A model generated the notes under the pieces. That model made no database searches and was not told where the DNA came from. It worked only from the letters and a program-made list of their open reading frames with translations. From contig NZ_JBJUVG010000001.1 of the NCBI RefSeq assembly GCF_046097595.1, positions 186,001 through 250,000 on the forward strand: 64,000 bases of DNA, read 5' to 3'. Of the stretch, positions 51,806 to 61,573 are shown in pieces. The DNA is from Peptococcus simiae (GTDB lineage Bacteria; Bacillota; Peptococcia; Peptococcales; Peptococcaceae). Both the position numbers and the translations under genes were made by a program. Position 1 is the stretch's first letter. Each line of letters begins with the position of its first letter.

Positions 51806-52255
51806 GTGAAATTACATGAATTACATCCTGCCGAAGGCAGCCGTCATAGATTAAAACGTAAGGGTCGCGGGATTGGGTCCGGCCTTGGTAAAACGTCCGG
51901 TAGAGGGCACAAGGGTCAATTGGCTCGGTCCGGTGGTGGTAAAGGCCCCTCCTTCGAAGGTGGTCAAACCCCCCTGCAACGTCGCCTGCCTAAACGTGGC
52001 TTCTCAAACTACCCCTTCCGTGTCCGTTATTCCGTTATCTCACTGGCCGACTTAAATCGCTTTGAAGCCGGGTCTGTTGTAACACCGGATGAGCTGATTG
52101 ATTGCGGATTAGTGAAACAAATGGAAAACGGAGGTGTCAAAGTCTTAGCTAATGGCGAAATCGACCGCGCATTAACTGTTCAGGCTCAAGCCTTCAGCGC
52201 TAAAGCAAAAGAAGCGATCGAAGCTGCCGGCGGTAAAGCCGAGGTGATTAAGTAA
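51806..52255 (+). CDS. rplO: 50S ribosomal protein L15
   Basis: 149 aa, GTG start. KLHELHPAEGSRHRLKRKGR and GLGKTSGRGHKGQLARSGG are canonical. Stop overlaps the secY start (TAATG). Confidence 0.97.
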   Translation: MKLHELHPAEGSRHRLKRKGRGIGSGLGKTSGRGHKGQLARSGGGKGPSFEGGQTPLQRRLPKRGFSNYPFRVRYSVISLADLNRFEAGSVVTPDELIDCGLVKQMENGGVKVLANGEIDRALTVQAQAFSAKAKEAIEAAGGKAEVIK

Positions 52256-53505
52256 TGCTTGCTACCTTAAATCAAGCAATACGCACCCCTGAGATGCGTA
52301 AAAAAATCATCTTCACCTTGATTATGTTTTTAATCTTCCGGATTGGGACCCATATCCCCGTTCCGGGCTTTAATAAAGAAGCCATCGACCAATTGGTCGA
52401 CCAGGCCAAGCTCTTAGGCTTTTTTGATATCATTTCCGGGGGCGGCTTCCGTAATATCTCCATCTTTGCGATGAGCATCACCCCCTACATTAACGCATCC
52501 ATTATCATGCAGCTGATGACCGTTATTAGCCCCCGTATTGAAGCGATGGCTAAGGACGACCGGAAGAAGATGGTCGAATGGACCCGGTACTTAACCGTAA
52601 TCCTGGGCTTTATCCAAGCCCTGGGGATGACCATCGGTCTCTTACGTCAAGCTGTTATTGCCCAAGGTGCTTTTTCCATCATCGTTATCGCCGTGACCTT
52701 CACTGCAGGGACCGCCTGCCTGATGTGGATTGGTGAGCTGATTACGGAAAAAGGGATTGGTAACGGCATTTCACTCATCATTTTTGCCGGGATCGTATCC
52801 AAGATTCCCCACGGGATCAACACCTTATACGAATATGTCCAGGGTGGCCCAATCCGCTTCCTGTATGTATTCTTCTTCTTAATCATCGCCTTACTCATCA
52901 TCATGGGGATCATTGTGGTGAACCAAGGTGAACGTCGCGTACCGGTTCAGTATGCGAAACGGGTTGTTGGCCGGAAGGTTTATGGCGGTCAATCTACCCA
53001 TATCCCCATTAAAGTGAACTCTGCAGGGGTTATCCCTGTCATTTTCGCCATGAGCATTATGATGCTGCCGAGCACTGTTGCTACCTTCTTCCCGAACAAC
53101 AGCGTGGCTAACTTCATTAGCCAAAACATGAGCCCGAACAGCATCACCTATAACATTTTCTATGCGCTCCTTATCCTGTTCTTCACCTACTTCTACAGCT
53201 CCATCACCTTTAACCCGATTGATGTGAGTGATAACATTCGCCGGAACGGCGGCTTCATTCCGGGCCTGCGTCCGGGTCGCCCGACCTCTGAATACATCAC
53301 CCGCGTTATGAGCCGGATCACCCTCTTTGGCGCCTTCTTCTTAGCGGCCATCGCTGTGCTGCCGGCCATCATCCTTGGGGCAACCGGTATGAACCTGTAT
53401 TTCGGTGGGACGTCGCTTCTCATTGTGGTCGGTGTGGCTCTGGATACCATGAAGCAGATTGAATCTAATATGCTCATGCGCAACTACCAGGGCTTTATGA
53501 AGTAA
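52255..53505 (+). CDS. secY: Preprotein translocase subunit SecY
   Basis: 416-aa channel-forming subunit with about ten membrane segments. Conserved GGGFRNISIFAMSITPYINASII plug region and RRNGGFIPGLRPGRPTSEYI cytoplasmic loop are visible. Coupled to rplO; partners with SecE at 23175. Confidence 0.98.
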   Translation: MLATLNQAIRTPEMRKKIIFTLIMFLIFRIGTHIPVPGFNKEAIDQLVDQAKLLGFFDIISGGGFRNISIFAMSITPYINASIIMQLMTVISPRIEAMAKDDRKKMVEWTRYLTVILGFIQALGMTIGLLRQAVIAQGAFSIIVIAVTFTAGTACLMWIGELITEKGIGNGISLIIFAGIVSKIPHGINTLYEYVQGGPIRFLYVFFFLIIALLIIMGIIVVNQGERRVPVQYAKRVVGRKVYGGQSTHIPIKVNSAGVIPVIFAMSIMMLPSTVATFFPNNSVANFISQNMSPNSITYNIFYALLILFFTYFYSSITFNPIDVSDNIRRNGGFIPGLRPGRPTSEYITRVMSRITLFGAFFLAAIAVLPAIILGATGMNLYFGGTSLLIVVGVALDTMKQIESNMLMRNYQGFMK

Positions 53506-53521
53506 TCGGAGGGAAAGAAAA

Positions 53522-54172
53522 ATGCAAATTTTACTCATGGGACCTCCCGGTGCCGGGAAAGGCACCCAGGCTGAATTTTTAGTAGAGACTTATGCCATTC
53601 CGCATATCTCTACCGGTGATATGTTCCGGAAGGCGCAAGCTGATGGGACCGAACTGGGCCTTGAAGCCAAACGCTACATGGAAGCCGGCGACTTGGTGCC
53701 GGATGAAGTGACCATCGGCATCGTACGTGAACGCTTGGCAGAAGATGACTGCAAAAAAGGCTTCCTGCTGGATGGCTTTCCGCGGACGGTTGGCCAGGCA
53801 GAAGCCTTAAAGGACATTCTAAATGACCTGGATATGCAGTTGGACGCTGCCTTAAATATCGAAGTTGCTGAGGAAGAACTCATCAAAAGACTAACCGGGC
53901 GTCGGATCTGCAAGACCTGCGGCGCCACCTACCACACCGTCTTTAACCCGCCCCAAACGGCTGACGTGTGTGATAAGGACGGAGGTCCCTTATACCAACG
54001 CAAAGACGATAACGAAGAAACAGCTAAAAACCGTCTGTCTGTTTACGCCGGTCAAACCCAGCCGCTCATAGACTACTATGAGAAGGAAGGGGTTTTGGTC
54101 CGGATTAACGGTCAACAAGATGTAGGCCAAGTCACTGAAGATATTAAACAAGCCCTTGAGGCCCGCCAATGA
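53522..54172 (+). CDS. adk: Adenylate kinase
   Basis: 216 aa; AMP + ATP to 2 ADP. P-loop GPPGAGKGTQ, DGFPRTVGQAEAL, and a Gram-positive long LID with a metal site made of CKTC and CDKD (third Cys plus Asp). Stop overlaps the map start. Confidence 0.98.
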   Translation: MQILLMGPPGAGKGTQAEFLVETYAIPHISTGDMFRKAQADGTELGLEAKRYMEAGDLVPDEVTIGIVRERLAEDDCKKGFLLDGFPRTVGQAEALKDILNDLDMQLDAALNIEVAEEELIKRLTGRRICKTCGATYHTVFNPPQTADVCDKDGGPLYQRKDDNEETAKNRLSVYAGQTQPLIDYYEKEGVLVRINGQQDVGQVTEDIKQALEARQ

Positions 54173-54918
54173 TTACCATAAAAACAGAGCGGGAAATAGC
54201 CCTCATGCGTGAAGCCGGCCGCATTGTAGCCGAAACCCATGCCTTACTGGCCGAGGCCTTAAAGCCCGGCATCAGTACCCTGGAGTTGGATGCCATTGCC
54301 GAAGATTACATCCGCGGCAAAGGGGCCATCCCCTCCTTCAAAAACTACAATGGCTTTTCCGGCAGCATTTGCGCATCCATTAATGATGTAGTCGTTCACG
54401 GCATCCCGAATGCGGATACCATCCTCAAAGAGGGTGATATCATCAGCTTTGATGTTGGCGCCATCTTAAACGGCTACCATGGCGATGCTGCACGAACCCT
54501 CCCTTGCGGGCAGGTAGACCAGGCCGCCCTGGACCTGATAGAAGTGACCCGGGCATCCTTTGAAGAATCCCTGAAATACGCCCGTGAAGGCTACCGTCTA
54601 TCGGATATCGGCCACGCTGTCCAGGAATACTGTGAGAGCCGTGGTTACGGGGTGGTCCGTGACTTTTGTGGTCACGGCATTGGCACCAGTATGCACGAAG
54701 ACCCGCAGATTCCCAACTATGGGCGTCCCGGTCGGGGTGTCCGCCTCAAAACAGGCATGTGCCTGGCCATTGAGCCGATGATTACCGAAGGGACCTGGGA
54801 AGTGACCGTTCAGTCTGATGGCTGGACCGTCCTGACCAATGATGGCAAACGTGCTGCCCACCATGAAAATACCATCGCCCTGACAGCTGATGGTCCCGTT
54901 ATTTTAACGGCGCTATAA
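54169..54918 (+). CDS. map: Methionine aminopeptidase type I
   Basis: 249 aa; removes N-terminal Met. Metal ligands are visible in FDVGAILNGYHGDAART (two Asp), GHGIGTSMHEDPQ (His), IEPMI (Glu) and HENTIALT (Glu). Starts four bases before the adk stop ends. Confidence 0.97.
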   Translation: MITIKTEREIALMREAGRIVAETHALLAEALKPGISTLELDAIAEDYIRGKGAIPSFKNYNGFSGSICASINDVVVHGIPNADTILKEGDIISFDVGAILNGYHGDAARTLPCGQVDQAALDLIEVTRASFEESLKYAREGYRLSDIGHAVQEYCESRGYGVVRDFCGHGIGTSMHEDPQIPNYGRPGRGVRLKTGMCLAIEPMITEGTWEVTVQSDGWTVLTNDGKRAAHHENTIALTADGPVILTAL

Positions 54919-54943
54919 TTGCCAAAGCAAAAGGAGGCCATCC

Positions 54944-55159
54944 ATGAGTAAAGACGTCATCGAAGTTCAAGGCACCGTCCTTGAAGCTTTACCCAATGCC
55001 ATGTTTCAGGTGGAACTTGAAAACGGGCATACGGTATTGGCACATATTAGCGGTAAAATCCGCATGAACTTTATAAAAATCCTTCCGGGGGACCGGGTAA
55101 CGGTGGAGCTTTCTCCTTACGACCTATCTCGCGGTCGGATCACCTACCGTTTCAAATAG
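54944..55159 (+). CDS. infA: Translation initiation factor IF-1
   Basis: 71 aa S1-like OB fold. EVQGTVLEALPNAMFQVELE and SGKIRMNFIKILPGDRV are canonical. RBS AAAGGAGG. Confidence 0.97.
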   Translation: MSKDVIEVQGTVLEALPNAMFQVELENGHTVLAHISGKIRMNFIKILPGDRVTVELSPYDLSRGRITYRFK

Positions 55160-55182
55160 ACCGACTCTAAGGAGGTTCCTAT

Positions 55183-55296
55183 ATGAAAGTGAGAGCATCT
55201 GTAAAACCGATGTGTGAAAAATGCAAGATCATCAAACGCAAGGGTCGTGTGATGGTTATTTGCAACAATAAAAAACACAAACAAGTCCAAGGCTAA
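55183..55296 (+). CDS. rpmJ: 50S ribosomal protein L36
   Basis: 37 aa: MKVRASVKPMCEKCKIIKRK followed by GRVMVICNNKKHKQVQG. Zinc-binding form (CEKC, C, H). RBS AAGGAGGTT. Confidence 0.97.
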   Translation: MKVRASVKPMCEKCKIIKRKGRVMVICNNKKHKQVQG

Positions 55297-55313
55297 GTGC
55301 TGGAGGTGCAAAT

Positions 55314-55682
55314 ATGGCAAGAATTTCAGGTGTCGACCTGCCCAGAGACAAGCGTATTGTTGTAGGGCTCACCTATATTTACGGCATTGGTCGTTCCACT
55401 GCCGATCAACTGGTCGCGCAAACCGGCATCGATCCCGATGTCCGTGTTCGTGACTTAACTGATGAAGATGAAGCAAAGTTGCGCGAAGCCGTCTCCGAAC
55501 TCACCGTTGAAGGGGACTTGCGTCGTGAAACCAACTTAAATATCAAACGTCTGACTGAAATCGGCTGCTACCGTGGCATTCGTCACCGTAAAGGGCTGCC
55601 GGTTCGCGGTCAAAAAACCAAAACCAATGCCCGGACCCGCAAGGGTAAAGTGCGGTCTGCAGCAGGCAAACGTAAAAAGTAA
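55314..55682 (+). CDS. rpsM: 30S ribosomal protein S13
   Basis: 122 aa. ARISGVDLPRDKRIVVGLTY and RGIRHRKGLPVRGQKTKTNA are canonical. RBS TGGAGGTG. Confidence 0.98.
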   Translation: MARISGVDLPRDKRIVVGLTYIYGIGRSTADQLVAQTGIDPDVRVRDLTDEDEAKLREAVSELTVEGDLRRETNLNIKRLTEIGCYRGIRHRKGLPVRGQKTKTNARTRKGKVRSAAGKRKK

Positions 55683-55696
55683 AGGGGTGAAGTCAG

Positions 55697-56095
55697 TTGG
55701 CTAAACAACAAAGAAAAAGCACGCGTGGCCGCCGTAAAGACCGTAGAACGGTTGAACGCGGTGTAGCCCATATCAAAAGCTCTTTCAACAATACCATCGT
55801 AACCATTAGCGACACCCAAGGGAATGCCTTAAGCTGGGCGTCTGCCGGCGGTATGGGTTTCCGTGGGTCCAGAAAAAGCACGCCTTTCGCAGCTCAAGTT
55901 GCTGCTGAAACCGCTGCTAAGGCCGCTATGGAATATGGCTTAAAAGAAATCGAATGCATGGTTAAAGGCCCCGGCTCCGGCCGTGAAGCCGCTATCCGTG
56001 CCCTGCAGGCTGCAGGTCTTGAAGTCAGCATGATTAAGGACGTCACCCCGATTCCACATAACGGTTGCCGTCCGCCGAAACGCAGAAGAGTATAA
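55697..56095 (+). CDS. rpsK: 30S ribosomal protein S11
   Basis: 132 aa, TTG start after AAAGGGGTGA. HIKSSFNNTIVTISDTQGN and DVTPIPHNGCRPPKRRRV are canonical. Confidence 0.97.
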   Translation: MAKQQRKSTRGRRKDRRTVERGVAHIKSSFNNTIVTISDTQGNALSWASAGGMGFRGSRKSTPFAAQVAAETAAKAAMEYGLKEIECMVKGPGSGREAAIRALQAAGLEVSMIKDVTPIPHNGCRPPKRRRV

Positions 56096-56106
56096 GGAGG
56101 GTTAAG

Positions 56107-56700
56107 ATGGCCAGAAACAGAGAACCTATCGTTAAACGCTGTCGTGCTCTGGGGATTTCCCCGGCCTACCTGGGCTATAGCAAATCCTCCAAACGCGTCC
56201 CCCAACGTGGCCGCAAGAAACTGAGCGAATACGGCATGCAGCTGCAAGAAAAGCAGAAAGCTAAATTCATCTATGGCGTTATGGAAAAACCTTTCCGTAA
56301 CTACTATAACAAAGCCAATCGTATGAGCGGCATGACCGGTGAAAACCTGATCATCCTCTTGGAAAAACGCTTCGATAACATTGTCTGGCGTGCAGGTTTT
56401 GCTAAAACCCGTCGTGAAGCCCGTCAAATGGTTGTGCACAATCATTTCACCGTCAACGGCAAAAAAGCCAACATTCCTTCCATGGAAATTTCCGTCGGTG
56501 ATGTTATTGAACTCAAAGAGAAGAGTGCCCAATCTCCCCACTTTAAAGCGCACGTAGATGCTTTAGGCGTGGTAACACCGCCGGCTTGGATGCAATTGGA
56601 TACCAATAATAGAAGCGTATCCATCGTTGCAGAACCGACCCGTGAAGAAATCGACATCCCTGTCGATGAACAGATGATCGTAGAGCTCTACAGTAAGTAA
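56107..56700 (+). CDS. rpsD: 30S ribosomal protein S4
   Basis: 197 aa from MARNREPIVKRCRALGISPA; AAGGAGGG ahead. Lacks the N-terminal Cys zinc site, so it is the zinc-free form. S4 RNA-binding domain RRFDN-like segment LEKRFDNIVWRAGFAKTRRE is present. Confidence 0.97.
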   Translation: MARNREPIVKRCRALGISPAYLGYSKSSKRVPQRGRKKLSEYGMQLQEKQKAKFIYGVMEKPFRNYYNKANRMSGMTGENLIILLEKRFDNIVWRAGFAKTRREARQMVVHNHFTVNGKKANIPSMEISVGDVIELKEKSAQSPHFKAHVDALGVVTPPAWMQLDTNNRSVSIVAEPTREEIDIPVDEQMIVELYSK

Positions 56701-56732
56701 TAGAGTGGGCATCTTGCACTGGAGGTCAGTAC

Positions 56733-57689
56733 ATGATTGAATTTGACAAGTTTGGAATCGAAGAACGCAAAACACCTGAGTCCGGCGATTGCTATGGCGA
56801 ATTTGTCATTGAGCCGTTAGAACATGGCTTTGGCGTTACCCTGGGCAACGCCCTCAGACGTATTTTGCTCTCCTCTATTCCGGGAGCTGCCGTCACTTCT
56901 GTCAAGATTGACGGTGTCCTACACGAATTTTCGACGGTGCCCGGTGTCAAGGAAGACGTTGCCGAAATGATTTTGAATATCAAGCAACTGGCTTTAAAAT
57001 GCGATAATGATGAGGCCCAAACCATTATCATTAACGCCACCGAAGAAGGCGAAGTGACCGGTGCGGATATCCTTACCACAGAAGCTGTGGAAGTGATCAA
57101 CAAGGACCTACACATCGCCACCATGGATAAAGACAGTCGCCTGTATATTGAAATGGTCGTGGAAACCGGTAACGGTTATGTGTCCGCTGAAAAGAATAAG
57201 AGCAAAAAAGATGACTTGCCCATCGGGACCATTCCCATCGATTCCATCTATACGCCGGTGCACAAAGTGAATTTTTCCGTCGAAGATACCCGTGTTGGCC
57301 AGGATACTGAAAAAGATCGCCTGACCCTGACCATTGGCACTAACGGTAACTTAACACCGACTGAGGCCCTGTCATGGGCAGCGCGTATCTTAACCGACCA
57401 CCTTGAGCCGTTCATTAAGCTCAAAGAGGGCATGGAAGATACGGCCATCATGATTGAAAAAGAAGAAGAAGAGAAAGACAAAGTGCTGGATATGACCATT
57501 GAAGAGCTGGATCTGTCTGTGCGCAGCTACAACTGCCTCAAACGAGCCGGCATCAATACAGTGCTTGAACTAACCCAAAAGACCAAGGATGACATGATGA
57601 AAGTCAGAAACCTGGGTAAAAAGTCGTTAGAAGAAGTCACTGAAAAAATGGGTGCACTTGGCCTCTCTCTCAAATCAAATGATGAGTAA
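56733..57689 (+). CDS. rpoA: RNA polymerase alpha subunit
   Basis: 318 aa. The N-terminal dimerisation domain includes GFGVTLGNALRRILLSSIPG. The C-terminal domain (IEELDLSVRSYNCLKRAGI ... VRNLGKKSLEEV) binds UP elements and activators. RBS TGGAGGTC. Confidence 0.98.
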   Translation: MIEFDKFGIEERKTPESGDCYGEFVIEPLEHGFGVTLGNALRRILLSSIPGAAVTSVKIDGVLHEFSTVPGVKEDVAEMILNIKQLALKCDNDEAQTIIINATEEGEVTGADILTTEAVEVINKDLHIATMDKDSRLYIEMVVETGNGYVSAEKNKSKKDDLPIGTIPIDSIYTPVHKVNFSVEDTRVGQDTEKDRLTLTIGTNGNLTPTEALSWAARILTDHLEPFIKLKEGMEDTAIMIEKEEEEKDKVLDMTIEELDLSVRSYNCLKRAGINTVLELTQKTKDDMMKVRNLGKKSLEEVTEKMGALGLSLKSNDE

Positions 57690-57703
57690 AAGGAGGTTCG
57701 GGA

Positions 57704-58042
57704 ATGAATCATAGAAAAATCGGATCCGATATATCCCACCGCCGCGCCATTTTGCGCAATATGACCACCAGCGTTTTAGAACACGGCCGGGTTGAAACCA
57801 CCCTGCCTAAGGCTAAAGAAGTGCGTCGTCAGGTGGAAAAAATGATTACCCTCGGTAAAAAAGGCGACTTGGCTGCTTACCGCCAAGCCATGGCTTATTT
57901 AACCGATGAAGACGTGGTCCAGAAACTCTTTAAAGAAATTGCCCCGGGCTATGAAGACCGTAACGGTGGCTATACCCGCGTGTTAAAAGCCGGTTTCCGT
58001 CGCGGCGATGCTGCACCCCTGGCAATTATCGAACTGGTTTAA
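57704..58042 (+). CDS. rplQ: 50S ribosomal protein L17
   Basis: 112 aa. NHRKIGSDISHRRAILRNM start and YTRVLKAGFRRGDAAPLAII end are canonical. Last ribosomal gene of the block. Confidence 0.98.
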   Translation: MNHRKIGSDISHRRAILRNMTTSVLEHGRVETTLPKAKEVRRQVEKMITLGKKGDLAAYRQAMAYLTDEDVVQKLFKEIAPGYEDRNGGYTRVLKAGFRRGDAAPLAIIELV

Positions 58043-58083
58043 TCCTATACGCATGGCACCCTGTGTGTCAGGCGTTTACATAG

Positions 58084-58115
58084 AAAGCCGCTCAGTTAAG
58101 AGCGGCTTTTTGTTT
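58084..58115 (+). terminator. Terminator of S10-spc-alpha block
   Basis: AAGCCGCTC-AGTTAA-GAGCGGCTT followed by TTTGTTT. Confidence 0.85.
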
Positions 58116-58243
58116 ATGCTTGTTCGGCCGGGTTACGATACCCTTGCCAGCGCCGGATGCTTTAATGCCGGGCCTTTCTATGGTAAAATACCAACGGAAC
58201 AAGCTTATTACTGCAAGAACAGATGACTGAATGGAGAATGATT

Positions 58244-59065
58244 ATGATAGAGGTGCGCCAGTTGGTCCACCGGTATGCCAATGCAGACCCGGCCCAGCCG
58301 GATGCCCTGGCCGGCGTCAGCCTCCAGGTCTCACCCGGGGAATACCTGGCGGTCCTGGGGCGGAACGGCTGTGGGAAATCTACCCTAGCCAAACACTTAA
58401 ATGCCCTCCTCCTTCCGACAGAAGGGGAGGTTCTTGTCGATGGATTAAATACAAAAGACCCGGACCTGACCCTGGCCATCCGCCAGAAGGTGGGTATGGT
58501 CTTTCAAAATCCGGATAACCAACTGGTGGCCACCACCGTCATGGAGGATGTGGCCTTTGGCCCGGAAAACCTGGGCCTGCCTAGAGAAGAAATCCTCAAG
58601 CGGATTGATGAGGCCCTGGCCAGGGTCCGGATGACAGACTTTAAAGAGGCCGAGCCTCACCACCTGTCCGGTGGCCAAAAGCAGCGGGTGGCCATTGCCG
58701 GTGTCCTGGCCATGGAGCCGGACTACATCGTCTTTGATGAACCGACGGCCATGCTGGACCCCCGGGGCCGGGAGGAAATTTTGGCCACCATGCTGGAGCT
58801 GAAAGCAGCCGGCATTGGCGTGGTCAACATCACCCACTACATGGAAGAGGCCGTACCGGCCGACCGGGTCCTGGTTATGACCGGGGGCGAAATTGTCCTA
58901 GAAGGCCGGCCCCGGGAGATTTTTAGCCAGGTTGAGACCTTAAAGGACCTCCACCTGGATGTCCCTGTTGTGACCGAGCTGGCCCAGCTGCTCCATGATG
59001 ACTGTCCCTGGCTGGCCCGGGACATTTTGACCCCGGAAGAAATGGTGGAAGCCCTATGCCCTTAG
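58244..59065 (+). CDS. ecfA1: ECF transporter ATPase EcfA1
   Basis: 273-aa ATPase of the energy-coupling-factor vitamin/metal importer. Walker A GRNGCGKST, Q-loop FQNPDNQLVATTVMEDVAFG typical of CbiO, signature LSGGQKQRVAIAGVL, Walker B YIVFDEPTAMLD. The start at MIEVRQLVHRY has GGAGAATGATT ahead; an ATG seven codons upstream is possible. Overlaps ecfA2. Confidence 0.93.
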   Translation: MIEVRQLVHRYANADPAQPDALAGVSLQVSPGEYLAVLGRNGCGKSTLAKHLNALLLPTEGEVLVDGLNTKDPDLTLAIRQKVGMVFQNPDNQLVATTVMEDVAFGPENLGLPREEILKRIDEALARVRMTDFKEAEPHHLSGGQKQRVAIAGVLAMEPDYIVFDEPTAMLDPRGREEILATMLELKAAGIGVVNITHYMEEAVPADRVLVMTGGEIVLEGRPREIFSQVETLKDLHLDVPVVTELAQLLHDDCPWLARDILTPEEMVEALCP

Positions 59066-59928
59066 AATTTAAAGAGTTGAGCCACCGGTATGGCGAGAAT
59101 GCCAGTGACCGGTGGGCCTTAAAAGATATTAACTTAACCATAGAAGAGGGGACCTTTACCGGCCTGGTTGGCCATACCGGCAGTGGGAAGTCGACCCTGG
59201 TCCAGTTGGTCGGGTCCCTTCTGGCGCCCAGCATGGGGCAGGTCCTTATTGATGGGGTCAGTTCCCAGGAAAAAGGGGACCAGGCCCGGGCGGTCAAACG
59301 CCGGGTGGGTCTGGTCTTCCAGTACCCGGAGCACCAGCTTTTTGAAGAAACCGTGGCCAAGGATATAGCCTTTGGTCCTAAAAACCAGGGCCTTAGCGAA
59401 GCCGAAGTCCGGGACCGGGTCCGGGAGGCTATGGCCCTGGTGGACCTGGATTATGATTACTTTGCCGACAAGGCCCCCTTTGACCTGTCCGGGGGGCAAA
59501 AACGCCGGGTGGCCCTAGCCGGGGTCCTGGCCATGCGGCCCAAGTACCTGGTCTTAGATGAACCGACTGCCGGGCTGGACCCCCTGGGCCGGGACCGGGT
59601 CCTGGAAAATGTGGCCCGGCTCCACCGGGAGGCCGGCATGGGTATCCTTTTAGTCAGCCACTCCATGGACGATGTCGCCGACTATGCCGACCGGATCATT
59701 GTTATGAATGGGGGCCAGGTGGCCTTTGACGGGCCGCCGAAGGAAGTCTTCCGCCATGTCGAGGCCCTGCGGGAGATTGGCCTGGGGGTTCCCCAGGTGA
59801 CGGCCCTCCTCCACCGGCTGGAAGCGGCCGGCCTGCCGGTGGCAACCGATGCCATTACGATTGAGGGGGCCCGGCAGGCGATTTTAGAGGCCTTAGCTAA
59901 GAGAAAGGGGGAGCAGGATGGCATTTGA
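59056..59928 (+). CDS. ecfA2: ECF transporter ATPase EcfA2
   Basis: 290 aa, pairs with EcfA1 as a heterodimer. Walker A GHTGSGKST, FQYPEHQLFEETVAKDIAFG, signature LSGGQKRRVALAGVL, Walker B YLVLDEPTAGLD. Overlaps genes on both sides, so translation is probably coupled. Confidence 0.93.
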   Translation: MPLEFKELSHRYGENASDRWALKDINLTIEEGTFTGLVGHTGSGKSTLVQLVGSLLAPSMGQVLIDGVSSQEKGDQARAVKRRVGLVFQYPEHQLFEETVAKDIAFGPKNQGLSEAEVRDRVREAMALVDLDYDYFADKAPFDLSGGQKRRVALAGVLAMRPKYLVLDEPTAGLDPLGRDRVLENVARLHREAGMGILLVSHSMDDVADYADRIIVMNGGQVAFDGPPKEVFRHVEALREIGLGVPQVTALLHRLEAAGLPVATDAITIEGARQAILEALAKRKGEQDGI

Positions 59929-60733
59929 TGTAACCATTGGTCAGTATGTCGAGGGGGATTCTATTCTCCACCGCTTAGATCCCCGGACCAAGATCGTCTG
60001 CATTCTCTTTTTCATGATTGCCCTCTTTGTGGTCAAGACGCCGCCGGGCTTTATCTTGGTCTTTGTCGGCGCCCTGACGGTCCTAGGCCTGTCGGGCGTG
60101 CCTATCCGCTACTACCTCAAGGCCCTGAAACCCCTTCTCTTTATCATCGTCTTTACCGGGCTCATGCAGATTTTCCTGACCCCGGGGGACTATATCTGGT
60201 CCTGGCGCTTTTTGCATATTTCTAAAGAGGGGCTCTTCATGGCCTTCCTTATGTGCACCCGCCTGGTCCTCCTGGTTCTCATCACCAGCGTCCTGACCCT
60301 GACCACCACCCCTATGGCTCTGACCGAGGCCATTGAAACTCTACTCAAGCCCTTCCGGCGGATAGGGGTCCCGGCCCATGAGCTGGCCATGATGATGACC
60401 ATTGCCCTGCGCTTCATCCCCACCCTTATGGAGGAAACCGATAAAATCATGAAGGCCCAGACCGCCCGGGGGGCGGACTTTGAATCCGGCGGCATCCTCC
60501 GGCGGGCCAAGGCCCTCCTGCCCATCCTGGTGCCCCTCTTCCTGTCGGCCCTCCAGCGGGCCTATGACCTGGCCCTGGCCATGGAGGCCCGGTGTTACCA
60601 TGGGGGGGAGGGGCGAACCCGGCTAAGGGAATTGGCCTATACCCGGCTGGACTACCTGGCCCTGGCCATCGGGGCCATCTTTTTACTGGCGGCCATTGTG
60701 ACCCGTCTGGGGGCTTATTATGGCGCGTTTTAA
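59918..60733 (+). CDS. ecfT: ECF transporter transmembrane protein EcfT
   Basis: 271 aa with several membrane segments and the two coupling Ala-Arg motifs in AQTARGADFESGG and AMEARCYHGG that dock on the ATPases. Shared module for several S components; no S component is encoded here, so substrates are set elsewhere. Overlaps truA by 14 bases. Confidence 0.93.
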   Translation: MAFDVTIGQYVEGDSILHRLDPRTKIVCILFFMIALFVVKTPPGFILVFVGALTVLGLSGVPIRYYLKALKPLLFIIVFTGLMQIFLTPGDYIWSWRFLHISKEGLFMAFLMCTRLVLLVLITSVLTLTTTPMALTEAIETLLKPFRRIGVPAHELAMMMTIALRFIPTLMEETDKIMKAQTARGADFESGGILRRAKALLPILVPLFLSALQRAYDLALAMEARCYHGGEGRTRLRELAYTRLDYLALAIGAIFLLAAIVTRLGAYYGAF

Positions 60734-61553
60734 GGTCACCATCGCCTATGATGGGTCAGGTTTTCACGGTTTCCAGCGCCAGGCTGGCAAAGACCTGCGG
60801 ACGGTCCAGGGCGTCCTGGAAGACCGGCTCACCAAGCTCCTGGATGAACCCATCATCGTCCACGCCGCCGGCCGGACCGATGCCGGCGTCCATGCCAAGG
60901 GCCAGGTCTTTCATTTTGATACGGTCCGTAATATAAGTGCCGAGGGCCTAATCTACGCCTTTAACCGCTATTTGCCGGCAGATATCACCGCCAACCAGGT
61001 GGCCCAGGTAGCCCCGGGCTTTCATGCTCGAAAAATGGCCTGTGGTAAGTGCTACGGCTACCAGCTTTACACCGGCCGCCGGCTCCCGGCCATTGGCCAT
61101 ATGTACCTGGCCCATGAAATCCGCCCGGTGGACGGCGCTGTCTTTTCCAAGGTGCTGGCCCAGGCCCAGGGGACCCATTACTTTGCCGGCTTTTGCGGCC
61201 GGGGGGCCACCACCCTGACTTATGACCGGACCCTCTACCGGGTCCGGGTCCTCCGGGCCGGTGACTACTGGGCCATTTATCTGATAGGCGATGGCTTTTT
61301 ACGGAAGATGGTCCGGAACCTGGTCGGCACCGCCCTGGATGAGGCTACCGGTCGCAAACCGGCCGGCACCTTTGCCCGCGCCCTGGCAAGTGGCAAGCGG
61401 GAGGAGGGGGGGAACACCGCCCCGGCTGAGGGCCTCTTCCTGGAACGGGTCTATTACGATAAAGAAGACCTGGCCCAGGGCATAGACCGGCTGGATGCCG
61501 GCCGGCCCGAAGACCTGGTAGGCCCCCGGGCCATCTTTATCAACCTTTTTTAA
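60720..61553 (+). CDS. truA: tRNA pseudouridine(38-40) synthase TruA
   Basis: 277 aa. Catalytic D54 in AAGRTDAGVHAKGQVFHFDT; FLRKMVRNLVGT is the second family motif. Follows ecfT, as in many Bacillota, but rplM-rpsI, which usually come next, are missing. Confidence 0.95.
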   Translation: MARFKVTIAYDGSGFHGFQRQAGKDLRTVQGVLEDRLTKLLDEPIIVHAAGRTDAGVHAKGQVFHFDTVRNISAEGLIYAFNRYLPADITANQVAQVAPGFHARKMACGKCYGYQLYTGRRLPAIGHMYLAHEIRPVDGAVFSKVLAQAQGTHYFAGFCGRGATTLTYDRTLYRVRVLRAGDYWAIYLIGDGFLRKMVRNLVGTALDEATGRKPAGTFARALASGKREEGGNTAPAEGLFLERVYYDKEDLAQGIDRLDAGRPEDLVGPRAIFINLF

Positions 61554-61573
61554 GCAGAAAGAAGGAAAACCCT